From Odoribacter splanchnicus DSM 20712 (lineage in GTDB: Bacteria > Bacteroidota > Bacteroidia > Bacteroidales > Marinifilaceae), in contig NC_015160.1 of assembly GCF_000190535.1 (NCBI RefSeq), forward strand, positions 434,001 through 498,000: DNA of 64,000 nt, written 5' to 3'. The notes below the pieces were generated by a model. That model saw only the letters and a list, made by a program, of their open reading frames with translations. It searched no databases and was not told where the DNA came from. Every line of letters starts with the position of its first letter. Position 1 is the first letter of the stretch. Below are positions 35,360 through 44,150 of this stretch, in pieces. Made by a program: the position numbers and the translations under genes.

Positions 35360-36322
35360 ATGGCAGAAGAAAATGCAATTGAAAGAATAAGATGTGTGAT
35401 CATCGGTTCAGGCCCTGCCGGCTATACTGCAGCTATTTATGCAGCCCGTGCGAATTTGAAACCGGTATTATATACAGGCTTACAGATGGGTGGACAGTTG
35501 ACGACAACTACCGAAGTCGAGAATTTTCCCGGTTATCCGGAAGGAGTGACGGGTCCTGTTATGATGGAAGATATGCGTAAACAGGCAGAACGTTTCGGGA
35601 CGGATATCCGTTTCGGTATCGTTACTGCCGTCGATTTTTCCGGGCATCCTCATAAACTGACGATCGACGATTGCAAGCAAATCGAAGCTGATGCAGTGAT
35701 CATCGCTACGGGTGCTTCGGCTAAATACCTGGGGCTTCCTACCGAAGAGAAATTCAGAGGTCTGGGAGTGAGTGCCTGTGCTACTTGCGACGGATTCTTT
35801 TACCGGGGTAAAGATGTGGCTGTCGTCGGTGGTGGTGATACTGCTTGCGAGGAGGCAACTTATCTGGCAGGTCTGTGCCGGAAAGTATATCTGATTGTCC
35901 GCAAAAACTATCTGAGAGCTTCTAAAGCTATGCAGCAACGGGTATTCAATACTGAAAACATCGAAGTGCTTTTCGAACACAATACGCTGGAACTTTACGG
36001 GTCGGATATGGGACTCGAAGGTGCACGTCTGTTGTACCGGAAAGGAGAACCGGAAGAATGTGAAAAGGACATTAAGATCGACGGATTCTTCCTGGCTATC
36101 GGTCATCATCCGAATTCCGAAGTATTCAGTAAGTATGTAAAGGTAGATGAACAAGGTTATATTATTACCGAAGGAGCTTCGACCCGTACCAATGTGCCGG
36201 GTGTGTTCGCTGCCGGAGATATCATGGATCCGGTTTATCGTCAGGGGATTGCCGCTGCAGGTTCTGGTTGCCGCGCTGCTATCGATGCCGAACGGTATAT
36301 CGGTGAGTTGGAAAGTAAATAA
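35360..36322 (+). CDS. trxB: Thioredoxin reductase
   Basis: The 320-residue flavoenzyme passes electrons from NADPH to thioredoxin. It has the FAD-binding GSGPAGYTAAIYAARA, the redox-active CATC in SACATCDGFFYRG, the NADPH-binding GGGDTACEEATYLAG, and the C-terminal FAD motif GDIMDPVYRQGIAAAGSG. It is complete and of normal length, single-gene, ended by a bidirectional terminator. Confidence 0.97.
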   Translation: MAEENAIERIRCVIIGSGPAGYTAAIYAARANLKPVLYTGLQMGGQLTTTTEVENFPGYPEGVTGPVMMEDMRKQAERFGTDIRFGIVTAVDFSGHPHKLTIDDCKQIEADAVIIATGASAKYLGLPTEEKFRGLGVSACATCDGFFYRGKDVAVVGGGDTACEEATYLAGLCRKVYLIVRKNYLRASKAMQQRVFNTENIEVLFEHNTLELYGSDMGLEGARLLYRKGEPEECEKDIKIDGFFLAIGHHPNSEVFSKYVKVDEQGYIITEGASTRTNVPGVFAAGDIMDPVYRQGIAAAGSGCRAAIDAERYIGELESK

Positions 36323-36326
36323 AAAT

Positions 36327-36360
36327 AAAACAGCCGTCGTGAGACGGCTGTTTTATTTTA
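36327..36360. terminator. Bidirectional terminator between trxB and the Smr gene
   Basis: AAAACAGCCGTC (36327-36338) and GACGGCTGTTTT (36343-36354) form a 12-bp stem with a GTGA loop, and it has A and T runs on either side. Its right arm overlaps the stop codon of the minus-strand gene. Confidence 0.85.
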
Positions 36361-37357
36361 TCGTAACCATTGTCGCTCCGTATCCATATTGTTTGAAAGA
36401 AGCATCCTGATGATGGTGGCGTTTGTATTTTGTCTGGAGTTCCCATAAAATGCGCTGCCGTAAGATACCGTCTCCTTTTCCATGAATAAAGATTATTTTT
36501 TGGCCTTTCCGTAGTTTGTATTCTTCCATGGTTTTCCGGAAAATTTCCAATTGATATTCCAGGATGTCTTTATTATTCATTCCGGCCGTTGTTTCGAGTA
36601 ATTCATGGCAATGTAAATCTATCTCGACGATGTTACCGACAATCTGTTTTTGTGGCCGGGGAGTCGGGGCCGGTGTTGTGTCCTTTTTCTCGCGTATGGC
36701 CTGAGTGAGTTGTTTCTCATCGATTTCTTCGGTGGCAGGCAGATGTTCTTTATCCAAAGCACGGATGATGCAAATCGAATCAAACCAGCGGGTATGTTTA
36801 TAAATACCGGATTTACAAAGATTGACGGTATTGATTTTTACTTCTGCTTCGATCGGAGTTCTGGGTGTCGTGGAACCTTTCTTGAAAAAGATAGCCTGGA
36901 TATGAACGGCTTTTATACCGGCATCGATATCTTTTAACGAGTATGTTCCTATCGGACAAGTGCTGTCCGGATTACAATTACCGGCACTGATACCGCTATA
37001 TTTTTCCCCATGGCGAAAAGCGATCGAATAGAGACAAGTTTGCTGTGTATCGTTAACCAAAAATAGTTCATAGCGGGAATCCGGTAAATTGTTGAAATTA
37101 TCGGGGACAATAGCGAAATACAACGTATCGCCCGATTCCATCGTTACCCCTTTTTGTACCTGAGTTACGGAACTACTATCCGGTTTAGAAGGAGTGAAAT
37201 CAGAGTGGATGACGACCAGGTCACTTGTTGAAGCCGGTATTTCGAACCCATAGTCGTCGACAAAGATATTGACGGTTGTATTGTCTATGATGCCGGTTAC
37301 TTTACCTTCCATTTTTTCTGAAATGAAACGTACGATATCACCTATCCTTATATTCAT
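36353..37357 (-). CDS. DUF2027 protein with C-terminal Smr domain
   Basis: The 334-residue protein starts with a small domain (MNIRIGDIVRFISEKMEGKV, then VTGIIDNTTVNIFVDDYGFE). A DUF2027-type central region follows, and the C-terminus is a Smr domain: EIDLHCHELLETTAGMNN, the catalytic-type loop FIHGKGDGILRQRILWEL, and YGYGATMVTIK. Smr domains of MutS2 and related proteins are nucleases acting on DNA or RNA. The whole protein's role is unknown. Confidence 0.85.
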   Translation of the reverse strand: MNIRIGDIVRFISEKMEGKVTGIIDNTTVNIFVDDYGFEIPASTSDLVVIHSDFTPSKPDSSSVTQVQKGVTMESGDTLYFAIVPDNFNNLPDSRYELFLVNDTQQTCLYSIAFRHGEKYSGISAGNCNPDSTCPIGTYSLKDIDAGIKAVHIQAIFFKKGSTTPRTPIEAEVKINTVNLCKSGIYKHTRWFDSICIIRALDKEHLPATEEIDEKQLTQAIREKKDTTPAPTPRPQKQIVGNIVEIDLHCHELLETTAGMNNKDILEYQLEIFRKTMEEYKLRKGQKIIFIHGKGDGILRQRILWELQTKYKRHHHQDASFKQYGYGATMVTIK

Positions 37358-37393
37358 AGCTGTGTTATAAAATTAAAATGGGAAATAGCGGCA

Positions 37394-37786
37394 TTATTTC
37401 AACACTTTGAAAGTCAACGGGCCAGAATCGTGATGGTCCGGACAATCGTGGTGTTGACAGGCTTCTCCGGAATCGGTGAGTGCGCCTTGTAACCAGGCAT
37501 TGACTACTGCTTCGACACTGCCCGAACATCCCCGTATCACCCGGATATGGTGGTCTTCGAGCGTATGTTTGGCTCCTTCGCCCATATTGCCCGCGAGCAT
37601 CAATTCAACACCTTTTTCTTCTAATACCGAGGCTATATTGGATTTGCATCCACATCCTTCCGGAGAAGCCTGAATTTCTGTACAGACAATCAGTTTGTCT
37701 TCACTGATTGTAAAAATCGTATAATACTCACAATGTCCGAAATGATCGTCGACGACATTATTTCTTGTCGGAATAGCTACTTTCAT
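37394..37786 (-). CDS. NifB/NifX-type dinitrogenase iron-molybdenum cofactor-like protein
   Basis: The 130-residue protein has the typical fold start MKVAIPTRNNVVDDHFGHCE, the ASPEGCGCKSNIASVLEEKG region, and GVELMLAGNMGEGAKHTLED. The C-terminus holds a Cys/His cluster (EACQHHDCPDHHD). The family binds iron-sulfur or heterometal clusters; outside nitrogen fixation its role is unclear. The frame continues upstream to 37828, but ATG 37786 fits the family. Confidence 0.88.
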   Translation of the reverse strand: MKVAIPTRNNVVDDHFGHCEYYTIFTISEDKLIVCTEIQASPEGCGCKSNIASVLEEKGVELMLAGNMGEGAKHTLEDHHIRVIRGCSGSVEAVVNAWLQGALTDSGEACQHHDCPDHHDSGPLTFKVLK

Positions 37787-37835
37787 AAGATTCGATTTAT
37801 AGGGACAAAGGTAGCTATTAATCCTCACCTTTCCC

Positions 37836-38522
37836 TTATTTTTCGGGGAGTTTTTTCAGACAGAAAAACCAATCGTAGCATCGGGTACCACTGGCAGGTT
37901 TGTCCATTCGTTCGTTTGCCGCATTGAACGAGCCCGGGGTAGGAGCGATCACTTCGTCTCCAGGACACCAGTCGGCCGGTAGGGCTACTCCATATTTATC
38001 GATGGTTTGCAAGCCGATAAGTACCCGTTTCAGTTCGTCGAAATTTCGTCCCAGAGCCAGCGGATAATAGATAATGGCCCGGATGATTCCTTGCGGATCG
38101 ATGTAAAATACGGCACGGACAGCGTTGGTCGAGCTTTCCCGGGGTTGGATCATGCCGTATAAATGGGCTACTTCCATGGTCACATCGGCAATTAACGGAA
38201 ATTGAACCTCAACATTTTTCTTTCCTTTGTACTCGATCTTTTCCCGGATGGTCCGCAACCAGGCAATATGACTGTATAAACCGTCGACAGAAAGTCCTAT
38301 CAGTTGACAATTCAGCGCTTTGAATTCTTCCGTCATAGCTCCGAAAGTAACGAATTCGGAGGTACATACCGGAGTGAAATCGGAAGGATGACTGAAAAGA
38401 ATAATCCATTTGCCGTTAAAGTCCAGAGGAAAATGAATTTTTCCTTGAGTAGTGACTGCATCGAATACCGGAGCCTGATCGCCGATCCGGGGCATCGGAA
38501 TAGTTTCGTCTGTAAAATCCAT
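37836..38522 (-). CDS. Peroxiredoxin (Prx6/AhpC-TSA family)
   Basis: The 228-residue enzyme reduces peroxides. The peroxidatic Cys is in FSHPSDFTPVCTSEFVTFG, the PxxxTxxC motif. The length and the C-terminal domain (YGVALPADWCPGDEVIAPTP) match the Prx6 group. Two more cysteines near the end (RCYDWFFCLKK) could resolve the disulfide. It is convergent with nothing, and lies 49 bp upstream of the NifX-like gene on the same strand. Confidence 0.93.
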   Translation of the reverse strand: MDFTDETIPMPRIGDQAPVFDAVTTQGKIHFPLDFNGKWIILFSHPSDFTPVCTSEFVTFGAMTEEFKALNCQLIGLSVDGLYSHIAWLRTIREKIEYKGKKNVEVQFPLIADVTMEVAHLYGMIQPRESSTNAVRAVFYIDPQGIIRAIIYYPLALGRNFDELKRVLIGLQTIDKYGVALPADWCPGDEVIAPTPGSFNAANERMDKPASGTRCYDWFFCLKKLPEK

Positions 38523-38646
38523 GATGATACTGTTTTAAGTTGTTTGTAATACCTGAAATACGTTTTTTTCTGCCGAAAGGTTGGAAATAGTCGGATAACC
38601 TTTCTTTTGTGGTTGGCGTAAAATCTTGATAACGAAATGGTTTTTA

Positions 38647-39501
38647 ATGAGAAGAAGCATGACTTTTAAAATTGTTGTTTTGAGTTTGATGTTAGGTATT
38701 TGGGGCTTGGATGCCTGGTCACAAAATGAAGAGCCGGACTTTTCGGGACAATCGGAAGATAGTCTGATGCAGGCTTTAGGAAATATACCGGCTTTCACTA
38801 TATATAAAGATAATTATGTGGTGACCGGAACGAGTTTCACCGGTGGAAAAATTTCGAAATACAATTCGGATGCTAAATTTCAGATTAGCTTACGCCACCG
38901 GCTTTACCGTAAGTTATTGCCTTATCGGATTTATTTATTCCTGACGTATAGCCAGAAGTCTTTTTGGGATATTTACCGGAAATCGGCCCCTTTTGCGGAC
39001 AATAATTATAACCCTTCTTTAGGGTTCGGACGTAATTTTATCGGGGAGGGAAGGATTAAAGGTATCGGGATGGTGCAGTTCGAGCATGAATCGAACGGGC
39101 GCGACAGTATTTGGTCGAGGAGTTGGAACCGGTTGACTTTTACCGGTATTTATCTGATGAATAAAAATTATACTTTTCAGGCCAAGGTTTGGATAGCTAT
39201 GCAGGTAGCTAAAGAAAACAGACACCTGACCAGATATGCCGGAATCGGACATTTGGCAGCGACTTATGCCAGTGATAACGGACGTTTGTCCTGTTCGGCC
39301 TTAATGATAAAACGGGGTGGGTGGAATTGGAATGCGAATTGGCGTTTGGAGGTTGCCTATCGATTGTTCAGAGAAGATAACCAGTATTTATTTATGCAAT
39401 TTTGTAATGGATATGGCGAAAGTATGATCGCCTACAATCAGTTCAGGCGTTACTTACGGTTTGGATTTGTGATCAAACCCCGCTCGGTGACTATATTTTA
39501 A
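38647..39501 (+). CDS. pldA: Outer-membrane phospholipase A (PldA-like)
   Basis: The 284-residue protein has a signal peptide (MTFKIVVLSLMLGIWGLDAW) and a short beta-barrel with the family signature GMVQFEHESNGRDSIWSRSW, holding the catalytic His and Ser. Upstream NPSLGFGRNF fits the substrate-binding strand. It hydrolyses acyl chains of phospholipids at the cell surface. A start at 38626 (TTG) or 38659 (ATG) is possible. Confidence 0.85.
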   Translation: MRRSMTFKIVVLSLMLGIWGLDAWSQNEEPDFSGQSEDSLMQALGNIPAFTIYKDNYVVTGTSFTGGKISKYNSDAKFQISLRHRLYRKLLPYRIYLFLTYSQKSFWDIYRKSAPFADNNYNPSLGFGRNFIGEGRIKGIGMVQFEHESNGRDSIWSRSWNRLTFTGIYLMNKNYTFQAKVWIAMQVAKENRHLTRYAGIGHLAATYASDNGRLSCSALMIKRGGWNWNANWRLEVAYRLFREDNQYLFMQFCNGYGESMIAYNQFRRYLRFGFVIKPRSVTIF

Positions 39502-39526
39502 AGGAAAGGTGTGTGATTAATTGTGA

Positions 39527-39534
39527 TATTTTTG
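39527..39534 (+). promoter_or_regulatory. -7 box upstream of hutU
   Basis: TATTTTTG matches TAnnTTTG and lies 66 bp before the hutU start. No clear -33 box. Confidence 0.35.
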
Positions 39535-39600
39535 GGCGTAATCGTTTGAAATTATTAAATTAGCGGGTCGAAAAGTAATAAATATTAAATATATAATGAG

Positions 39601-41610
39601 ATGACATTACAAGAATTCCAACAATCTATCCGGGAAGGTATTCCCGCGGAATTGCCTGCACCGAAACCTTATGATCCGGAGGTAAACCATGCACCGAAAC
39701 GGAAGGATATCCTGACGAAAGAGGAAAAAAAACTCGCTATCCGGAACGCCTTACGCTATTTCGAACCGCGGCATCATGCTGTTTTGGCCCGTGAATTTGC
39801 AGAAGAATTAGAAAAATATGGCCGGATTTATATGTATCGGTTTCGGCCGGATTATGAAATGTACGCTCATAATATATACGATTATCCTCATAAATGTTTG
39901 CAAGCGGCTGCTATTATGCTGATGATCAACAATAATCTGGATAAGGCTGTTGCACAACATCCCCATGAGTTGATTACTTACGGAGGAAACGGTGCGGTAT
40001 TCCAAAACTGGGCACAATATCGTCTGGCTATGAAATATTTGTCAGAAATGACCGACGAACAAACTCTGGTGATGTATTCCGGTCATCCGCTGGGATTGTT
40101 TCCTTCGCATAAAGATGCTCCCCGGGTTGTGGTCACCAATGGTATGGTCATTCCGAATTATTCGAAACAGGACGATTGGGAAAGGTTTAATGCTCTTGGT
40201 GTATCCCAATACGGACAAATGACTGCCGGATCGTATATGTATATCGGGCCGCAAGGAATCGTTCATGGTACTACCATTACGGTTTTAAATGCCGGTCGTA
40301 AGATTTCCAAACATGGTGAAGGTCTGGCGGGGAAGTTGTTCGTTACCGCAGGTTTGGGAGGTATGTCGGGAGCTCAGCCTAAAGCAGGAAATATTGCCGG
40401 TTGTGTAAGTATCACTGCCGAAATCAATCCGAAAGCTACCCATACCCGTTATTCACAGGGATGGGTAGATGAGGTGATCGATGATCTGGATGTGCTGATG
40501 AAACGGGTGCGGCAGGCGAAAGCTGAGAAACAGGTCGTTTCCATTGCTTACCAAGGGAATGTCGTCGATTTGTGGGAACGGCTGGCTGAGGAAGATATCG
40601 TGGTGGAGCTGGGATCCGACCAGACTTCTTTGCATAATCCCTGGGCAGGAGGATATTATCCTGTCGGTCTTTCTTTCGAAGAGAGCAAACAAATGATGGC
40701 CGAACAACCGGAATTATTTAAAGAGAAAGTACAGGAGTCCTTGCGTCGCCATGTGGCTGCTATCAATAAATGTGTCGAACGGTTCGGAACTTATTTCTTC
40801 GATTACGGGAATGCATTTTTATTGGAGTCTTCCCGTGCCGGTGCCGATATCCTGAAGCCGAACGGCGATTTCAAGTATCCTTCTTATGTGCAGGATATTA
40901 TGGGACCGATGTGTTTCGATTACGGTTTCGGTCCTTTCCGTTGGGTATGTACCAGCGGTGATCCGAAGGATTTGGCGAAGACCGATGAGTTGGCTGCTAA
41001 AGTACTGGAAGAGCTGGCTGCTCAGTCTCCGAAAGAAATTCAGCAACAGATGCATGACAATATACGCTGGATCAAAGCTGCTGCCGAAAACCATTTGGTG
41101 GTAGGTTCACAGGCTCGCATCCTTTACGCAGATGCTGAAGGAAGAATAAAGATTGCAGAAGCTTTTAACAAGGCGATCGAATGGGGAGAGATCTCTGCTC
41201 CTGTTGTGCTGGGACGTGATCACCACGATGTGTCCGGAACAGATTCACCTTACCGGGAGACTTCGAATATTTACGACGGATCGAAGTTTACGGCGGATAT
41301 GGCCGTACAGAATGTGATCGGTGATTCTTTCAGAGGGGCTACCTGGGTGTCTTTGCATAATGGTGGTGGTGTCGGCTGGGGAGAAGTGATCAACGGAGGT
41401 TTCGGTATGTTGCTGGATGGCTCTGCCGATGCTGACAGACGCTTGAAAAATATGCTGTTCTGGGATGTGAATAACGGTATTTCCCGCCGGAGCTGGGCTC
41501 GGAACGAAGGTGCCGTATTTGCGATCAAACGGGCTATGGAGGCGAATCCGAATCTGAAAGTGACTTTACCGAATTACGCAGACGATCAGTTGGTGGAAAG
41601 TTTATTCTGA
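39601..41610 (+). CDS. hutU: Urocanate hydratase
   Basis: The 669-residue enzyme converts urocanate to imidazolone propionate, the second step of histidine breakdown, with tightly bound NAD+. Recognisable segments are TYGGNGAVFQNWAQYRLAMK, VTAGLGGMSGAQPKAGNIAG, YCGFGP-like FDYGFGPFRWVCTSGDP, GRDHHDVSGTDSPYRET and VSLHNGGGVGWGEVINGGFG. It is longer than the 550-residue proteobacterial form, as is common in Bacteroidota. No other hut gene is adjacent. Confidence 0.96.
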   Translation: MTLQEFQQSIREGIPAELPAPKPYDPEVNHAPKRKDILTKEEKKLAIRNALRYFEPRHHAVLAREFAEELEKYGRIYMYRFRPDYEMYAHNIYDYPHKCLQAAAIMLMINNNLDKAVAQHPHELITYGGNGAVFQNWAQYRLAMKYLSEMTDEQTLVMYSGHPLGLFPSHKDAPRVVVTNGMVIPNYSKQDDWERFNALGVSQYGQMTAGSYMYIGPQGIVHGTTITVLNAGRKISKHGEGLAGKLFVTAGLGGMSGAQPKAGNIAGCVSITAEINPKATHTRYSQGWVDEVIDDLDVLMKRVRQAKAEKQVVSIAYQGNVVDLWERLAEEDIVVELGSDQTSLHNPWAGGYYPVGLSFEESKQMMAEQPELFKEKVQESLRRHVAAINKCVERFGTYFFDYGNAFLLESSRAGADILKPNGDFKYPSYVQDIMGPMCFDYGFGPFRWVCTSGDPKDLAKTDELAAKVLEELAAQSPKEIQQQMHDNIRWIKAAAENHLVVGSQARILYADAEGRIKIAEAFNKAIEWGEISAPVVLGRDHHDVSGTDSPYRETSNIYDGSKFTADMAVQNVIGDSFRGATWVSLHNGGGVGWGEVINGGFGMLLDGSADADRRLKNMLFWDVNNGISRRSWARNEGAVFAIKRAMEANPNLKVTLPNYADDQLVESLF

Positions 41611-41652
41611 TCCGATAGAATAGTCCGATAAGTAAAGAATTCTTTTATAGTT

Positions 41653-41700
41653 GGACGGTGCATATACAGTTTTTAACTGTTGGCACCGTTCATTTTTTAT
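41653..41700 (+). terminator. hutU terminator
   Basis: ACGGTGC (41655-41661) pairs with GCACCGT (41683-41689) and an inner ACAGT pairs with ACTGT, followed by CATTTTTTAT. It lies 43 bp after hutU and faces the convergent gene. Confidence 0.75.
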
Positions 41701-41735
41701 TCTTGATTTTCTTTGAAGGCCTTTCGGACCGGCTA

Positions 41736-42509
41736 TCAATTGTCGAACCCGGGGCGTACGAATGTCCTGGCTTTAGGAAAATACTCGTCGGCATCGCTGC
41801 GTAATTGTTCCAATACTACCAATAGATGGGATATTTCTTTTTGATAAGCCGGACACAAAGGTTGTATTATTTTCCAGTTTTCAATCGAACGTTCCACCCC
41901 GATAAGAGCCACTTTGGCCGATCCATTATAGTCTTCTGTCGTTTTTGACTTATTGGCCGTATGGTAGTGATAACCGTATAATGCCCTTCGGATTTTGGCT
42001 TGAATCAAATCCGGATACCAGCCGACGACTTCTAAAGCCTCTTCCAGAAGTTCGTTTTTTTCTTTATCATTTATTATTTCGTAAAGCTGCTCCAGACATT
42101 TATCGGCCCAATATTCGTAAATACTGCAAATTCGGAGGAGATCCGAAGATTCGAGTTTTTGGTAAACTTGCTCTCTTGGAGTCCCTTCGTAATCCTCACC
42201 CCAAAACTCCCGGTCGATATTTTCCGAAGCATAAATGTCCTCGACATTTAATCCGCGTTCTTCAGCCAATTCATGTAATACTTCATAAGTAGATTCGAAG
42301 ACTTCTTTCAGGCGTGCCCAAATACTTTCATCTTCCCGATGGCCTTCCCGTTCAAAATTGAAACCGCCTTTCTCCTCGATCTTTTTTCCCATTACAAAGC
42401 TCATACACCGCAACTGTTGTTCGCATTTTTCACACCAACGATCGCAATAATTATAAATACCAGGGATGAATCCGACATCCACAACTTTTTTAATTTTCTT
42501 TTTGGACAC
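41736..42509 (-). CDS. Unknown protein with N-terminal cysteine cluster
   Basis: The 257-residue protein starts with a basic stretch (MSKKKIKKVVDVGFIPGIYN) and then four cysteines in NYCDRWCEKCEQQLRCMSF, spaced like a metal or iron-sulfur site. The rest is strongly acidic and helical (ENIDREFWGEDYEGTPREQV, NDKEKNELLEEALEVVGWYP). I do not recognise the family. It stands alone with a -7 box about 90 bp upstream. Confidence 0.7.
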   Translation of the reverse strand: MSKKKIKKVVDVGFIPGIYNYCDRWCEKCEQQLRCMSFVMGKKIEEKGGFNFEREGHREDESIWARLKEVFESTYEVLHELAEERGLNVEDIYASENIDREFWGEDYEGTPREQVYQKLESSDLLRICSIYEYWADKCLEQLYEIINDKEKNELLEEALEVVGWYPDLIQAKIRRALYGYHYHTANKSKTTEDYNGSAKVALIGVERSIENWKIIQPLCPAYQKEISHLLVVLEQLRSDADEYFPKARTFVRPGFDN

Positions 42510-42599
42510 AATTATCTAAGATTGAGTTTTACAGACTTTTTTAGTCAAACTACCCTAATTCTTCAAAGATTCCGGACTATTTTACCAGAATACAGGGTA

Positions 42600-42607
42600 C
42601 AAAGATA
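42600..42607 (-). promoter_or_regulatory. -7 box for the Cys-cluster protein gene
   Basis: CAAAGATA reads TATCTTTG on the minus strand, a match to TAnnTTTG, about 90 bp upstream of the start codon at 42509. The remaining intergenic stretch 42608-43011 shows only short frames and no convincing gene. Confidence 0.45.
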
Positions 42608-43011
42608 GTCTATATCAATAAAATAAAAAAAAATTTTGAAAACTTCATCAAATAATATGGTTAACCAGGCGATATCCCTCTGTATTATTCATTAAAAACT
42701 ATTATTTTATAACCGTCGGAATGCTATTGATTACTATATCGCTTCTCTGATTCGGAGAATACATCCGATTGGAAGATTTGTATTTAAGGGGATTTTACTT
42801 TATTTTCGCGCCGGATTTCTGGTAAACATCCTGTTTATATATAAATGACGCTGGAGTAGGGTTTCGGTATCGCATGGGCAGGGCGGAAATGATTGTGCGT
42901 CGATTCGGGCAGGCGGTAAATCGCTTTCTTTTTTTCCGGAGAATGGACTGTCGGAGGGAAGCATATCCGACTTTGTAAAATTGAATAGTCGACAAGTTTA
43001 TATTCGATACT

Positions 43012-43911
43012 ATGTGGTTGTTACTGGCTTTTGTTTCTGCTACTTTGTTGGGATTGTACGATGTGGTGAAAAAAATTTCTTTAGAGAGGAATGCAGTTAT
43101 ACCGGTTCTCTTTTTGAATATTTTTTTCTGTTGTCTTCTTTTTTTACCGGTGGTCCTTTTATCTGCCTTGGCTCCTGACATGATGCGGAATACGTTGTTA
43201 TTCTTACCGGCTATCGGAAGTGAAGGGCATTTTTTGTTATTTTTGAAAGCTGTGATCGTTTTGGCTTCCTGGATTTTCGCTTATTTTTCTTTGAAACATT
43301 TGCCTATTACGATTGCTTCACCGATCAAGGCTACCCAGCCTATTCTGACTTTACTGGGAGCTTTACTTGTTTTTGGAGAACGGTTGAACATTTGGCAATG
43401 GGCCGGAGTTTTAACTGCAGTAATTTCTTTGTTTTTGCTTTCCCGTTCAGGTAAGAAAGAGGGAATCCGGTTTGCGCATAATAAGTGGATTTATTTTATG
43501 ATTCTTGCAGTCGTAACCGGTTCTGTGAGTGGGTTATACGATAAATATCTGATGACTTGTCTCGACCGGATGAATGTGCAGGTATGGTATAATTTTTACC
43601 AATTGGCTATAATGGGGGTTATTTTATTTACACTTTGGTATCCCGGAAGAAAAAAATCTACTCCTTTTCAATGGCGTAATACTATTCCTTTTATTTCTAT
43701 TTTGTTGGTGCTGGCTGATTTTGTTTATTTCTATGCTTTAAGCTACGAAGACTCGATGATTTCTATTATTTCTTTAGTGCGCAGGAGTGGGGTGGTGGTT
43801 TCATTTATTGCCGGAGCGATCTGGTTTAAAGAGAGGAATTTGAAAGCTAAGTTTATAGACCTGCTTTTGGTTTTAGCCGGTATGTATCTGATTTATTTAG
43901 GAACTCGTTGA
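43012..43911 (+). CDS. EamA/DMT-family transporter
   Basis: The 299-residue protein has ten predicted membrane helices in two repeated halves. The first ends in SLKHLPITIASPIKATQPIL and LTLLGALLVFGERLNIWQWA. The second has SYEDSMISIISLVRRSGVVV and FKERNLKAKFIDLLLVLAGM. This is the drug/metabolite transporter fold; the substrate is unknown. It ends 239 bp before the convergent folC. Confidence 0.88.
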   Translation: MWLLLAFVSATLLGLYDVVKKISLERNAVIPVLFLNIFFCCLLFLPVVLLSALAPDMMRNTLLFLPAIGSEGHFLLFLKAVIVLASWIFAYFSLKHLPITIASPIKATQPILTLLGALLVFGERLNIWQWAGVLTAVISLFLLSRSGKKEGIRFAHNKWIYFMILAVVTGSVSGLYDKYLMTCLDRMNVQVWYNFYQLAIMGVILFTLWYPGRKKSTPFQWRNTIPFISILLVLADFVYFYALSYEDSMISIISLVRRSGVVVSFIAGAIWFKERNLKAKFIDLLLVLAGMYLIYLGTR

Positions 43912-44073
43912 TGGGCGGGAAAGTCAGTCTTTTCTAAGGAAGGAGAAATATTAAGGTAGACGGGCGGTAACTCCTGATACTGATTTTGGAATCTAGCCCG
44001 AAGGCTCCGGTCAGCATACAGAAAAAACGGCTAATCCGGATTGAAAAGCTGCCGGTCTGTTCAAAAAATTTTT

Positions 44074-44115
44074 GGAGCGACATCAGCGGTTTTACAAGCC
44101 CGGAGAAGTCGCTCC
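44074..44115. repeat. Inverted repeat in the DMT-folC gap
   Basis: GGAGCGAC (44074-44081) and GTCGCTCC (44108-44115) can form an 8-bp stem with a 26-nt loop between two convergent genes. It lacks a T run. The rest of 43912-44150 shows nothing else. Confidence 0.35.
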
Positions 44116-44150
44116 GAAGTACTTTGAAGATCGGCTCTTTATCGAAGAGG

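Noticed and set aside
42873..42977. 34-codon frame before the DMT gene
   Set aside because: Arg-rich chance frame with no homology or start signal that I recognise.
42795..43181. Lys/Arg-rich frame on the minus strand
   Set aside because: It runs antisense into the start of the DMT transporter gene and its composition follows from that overlap; no start signal or family.
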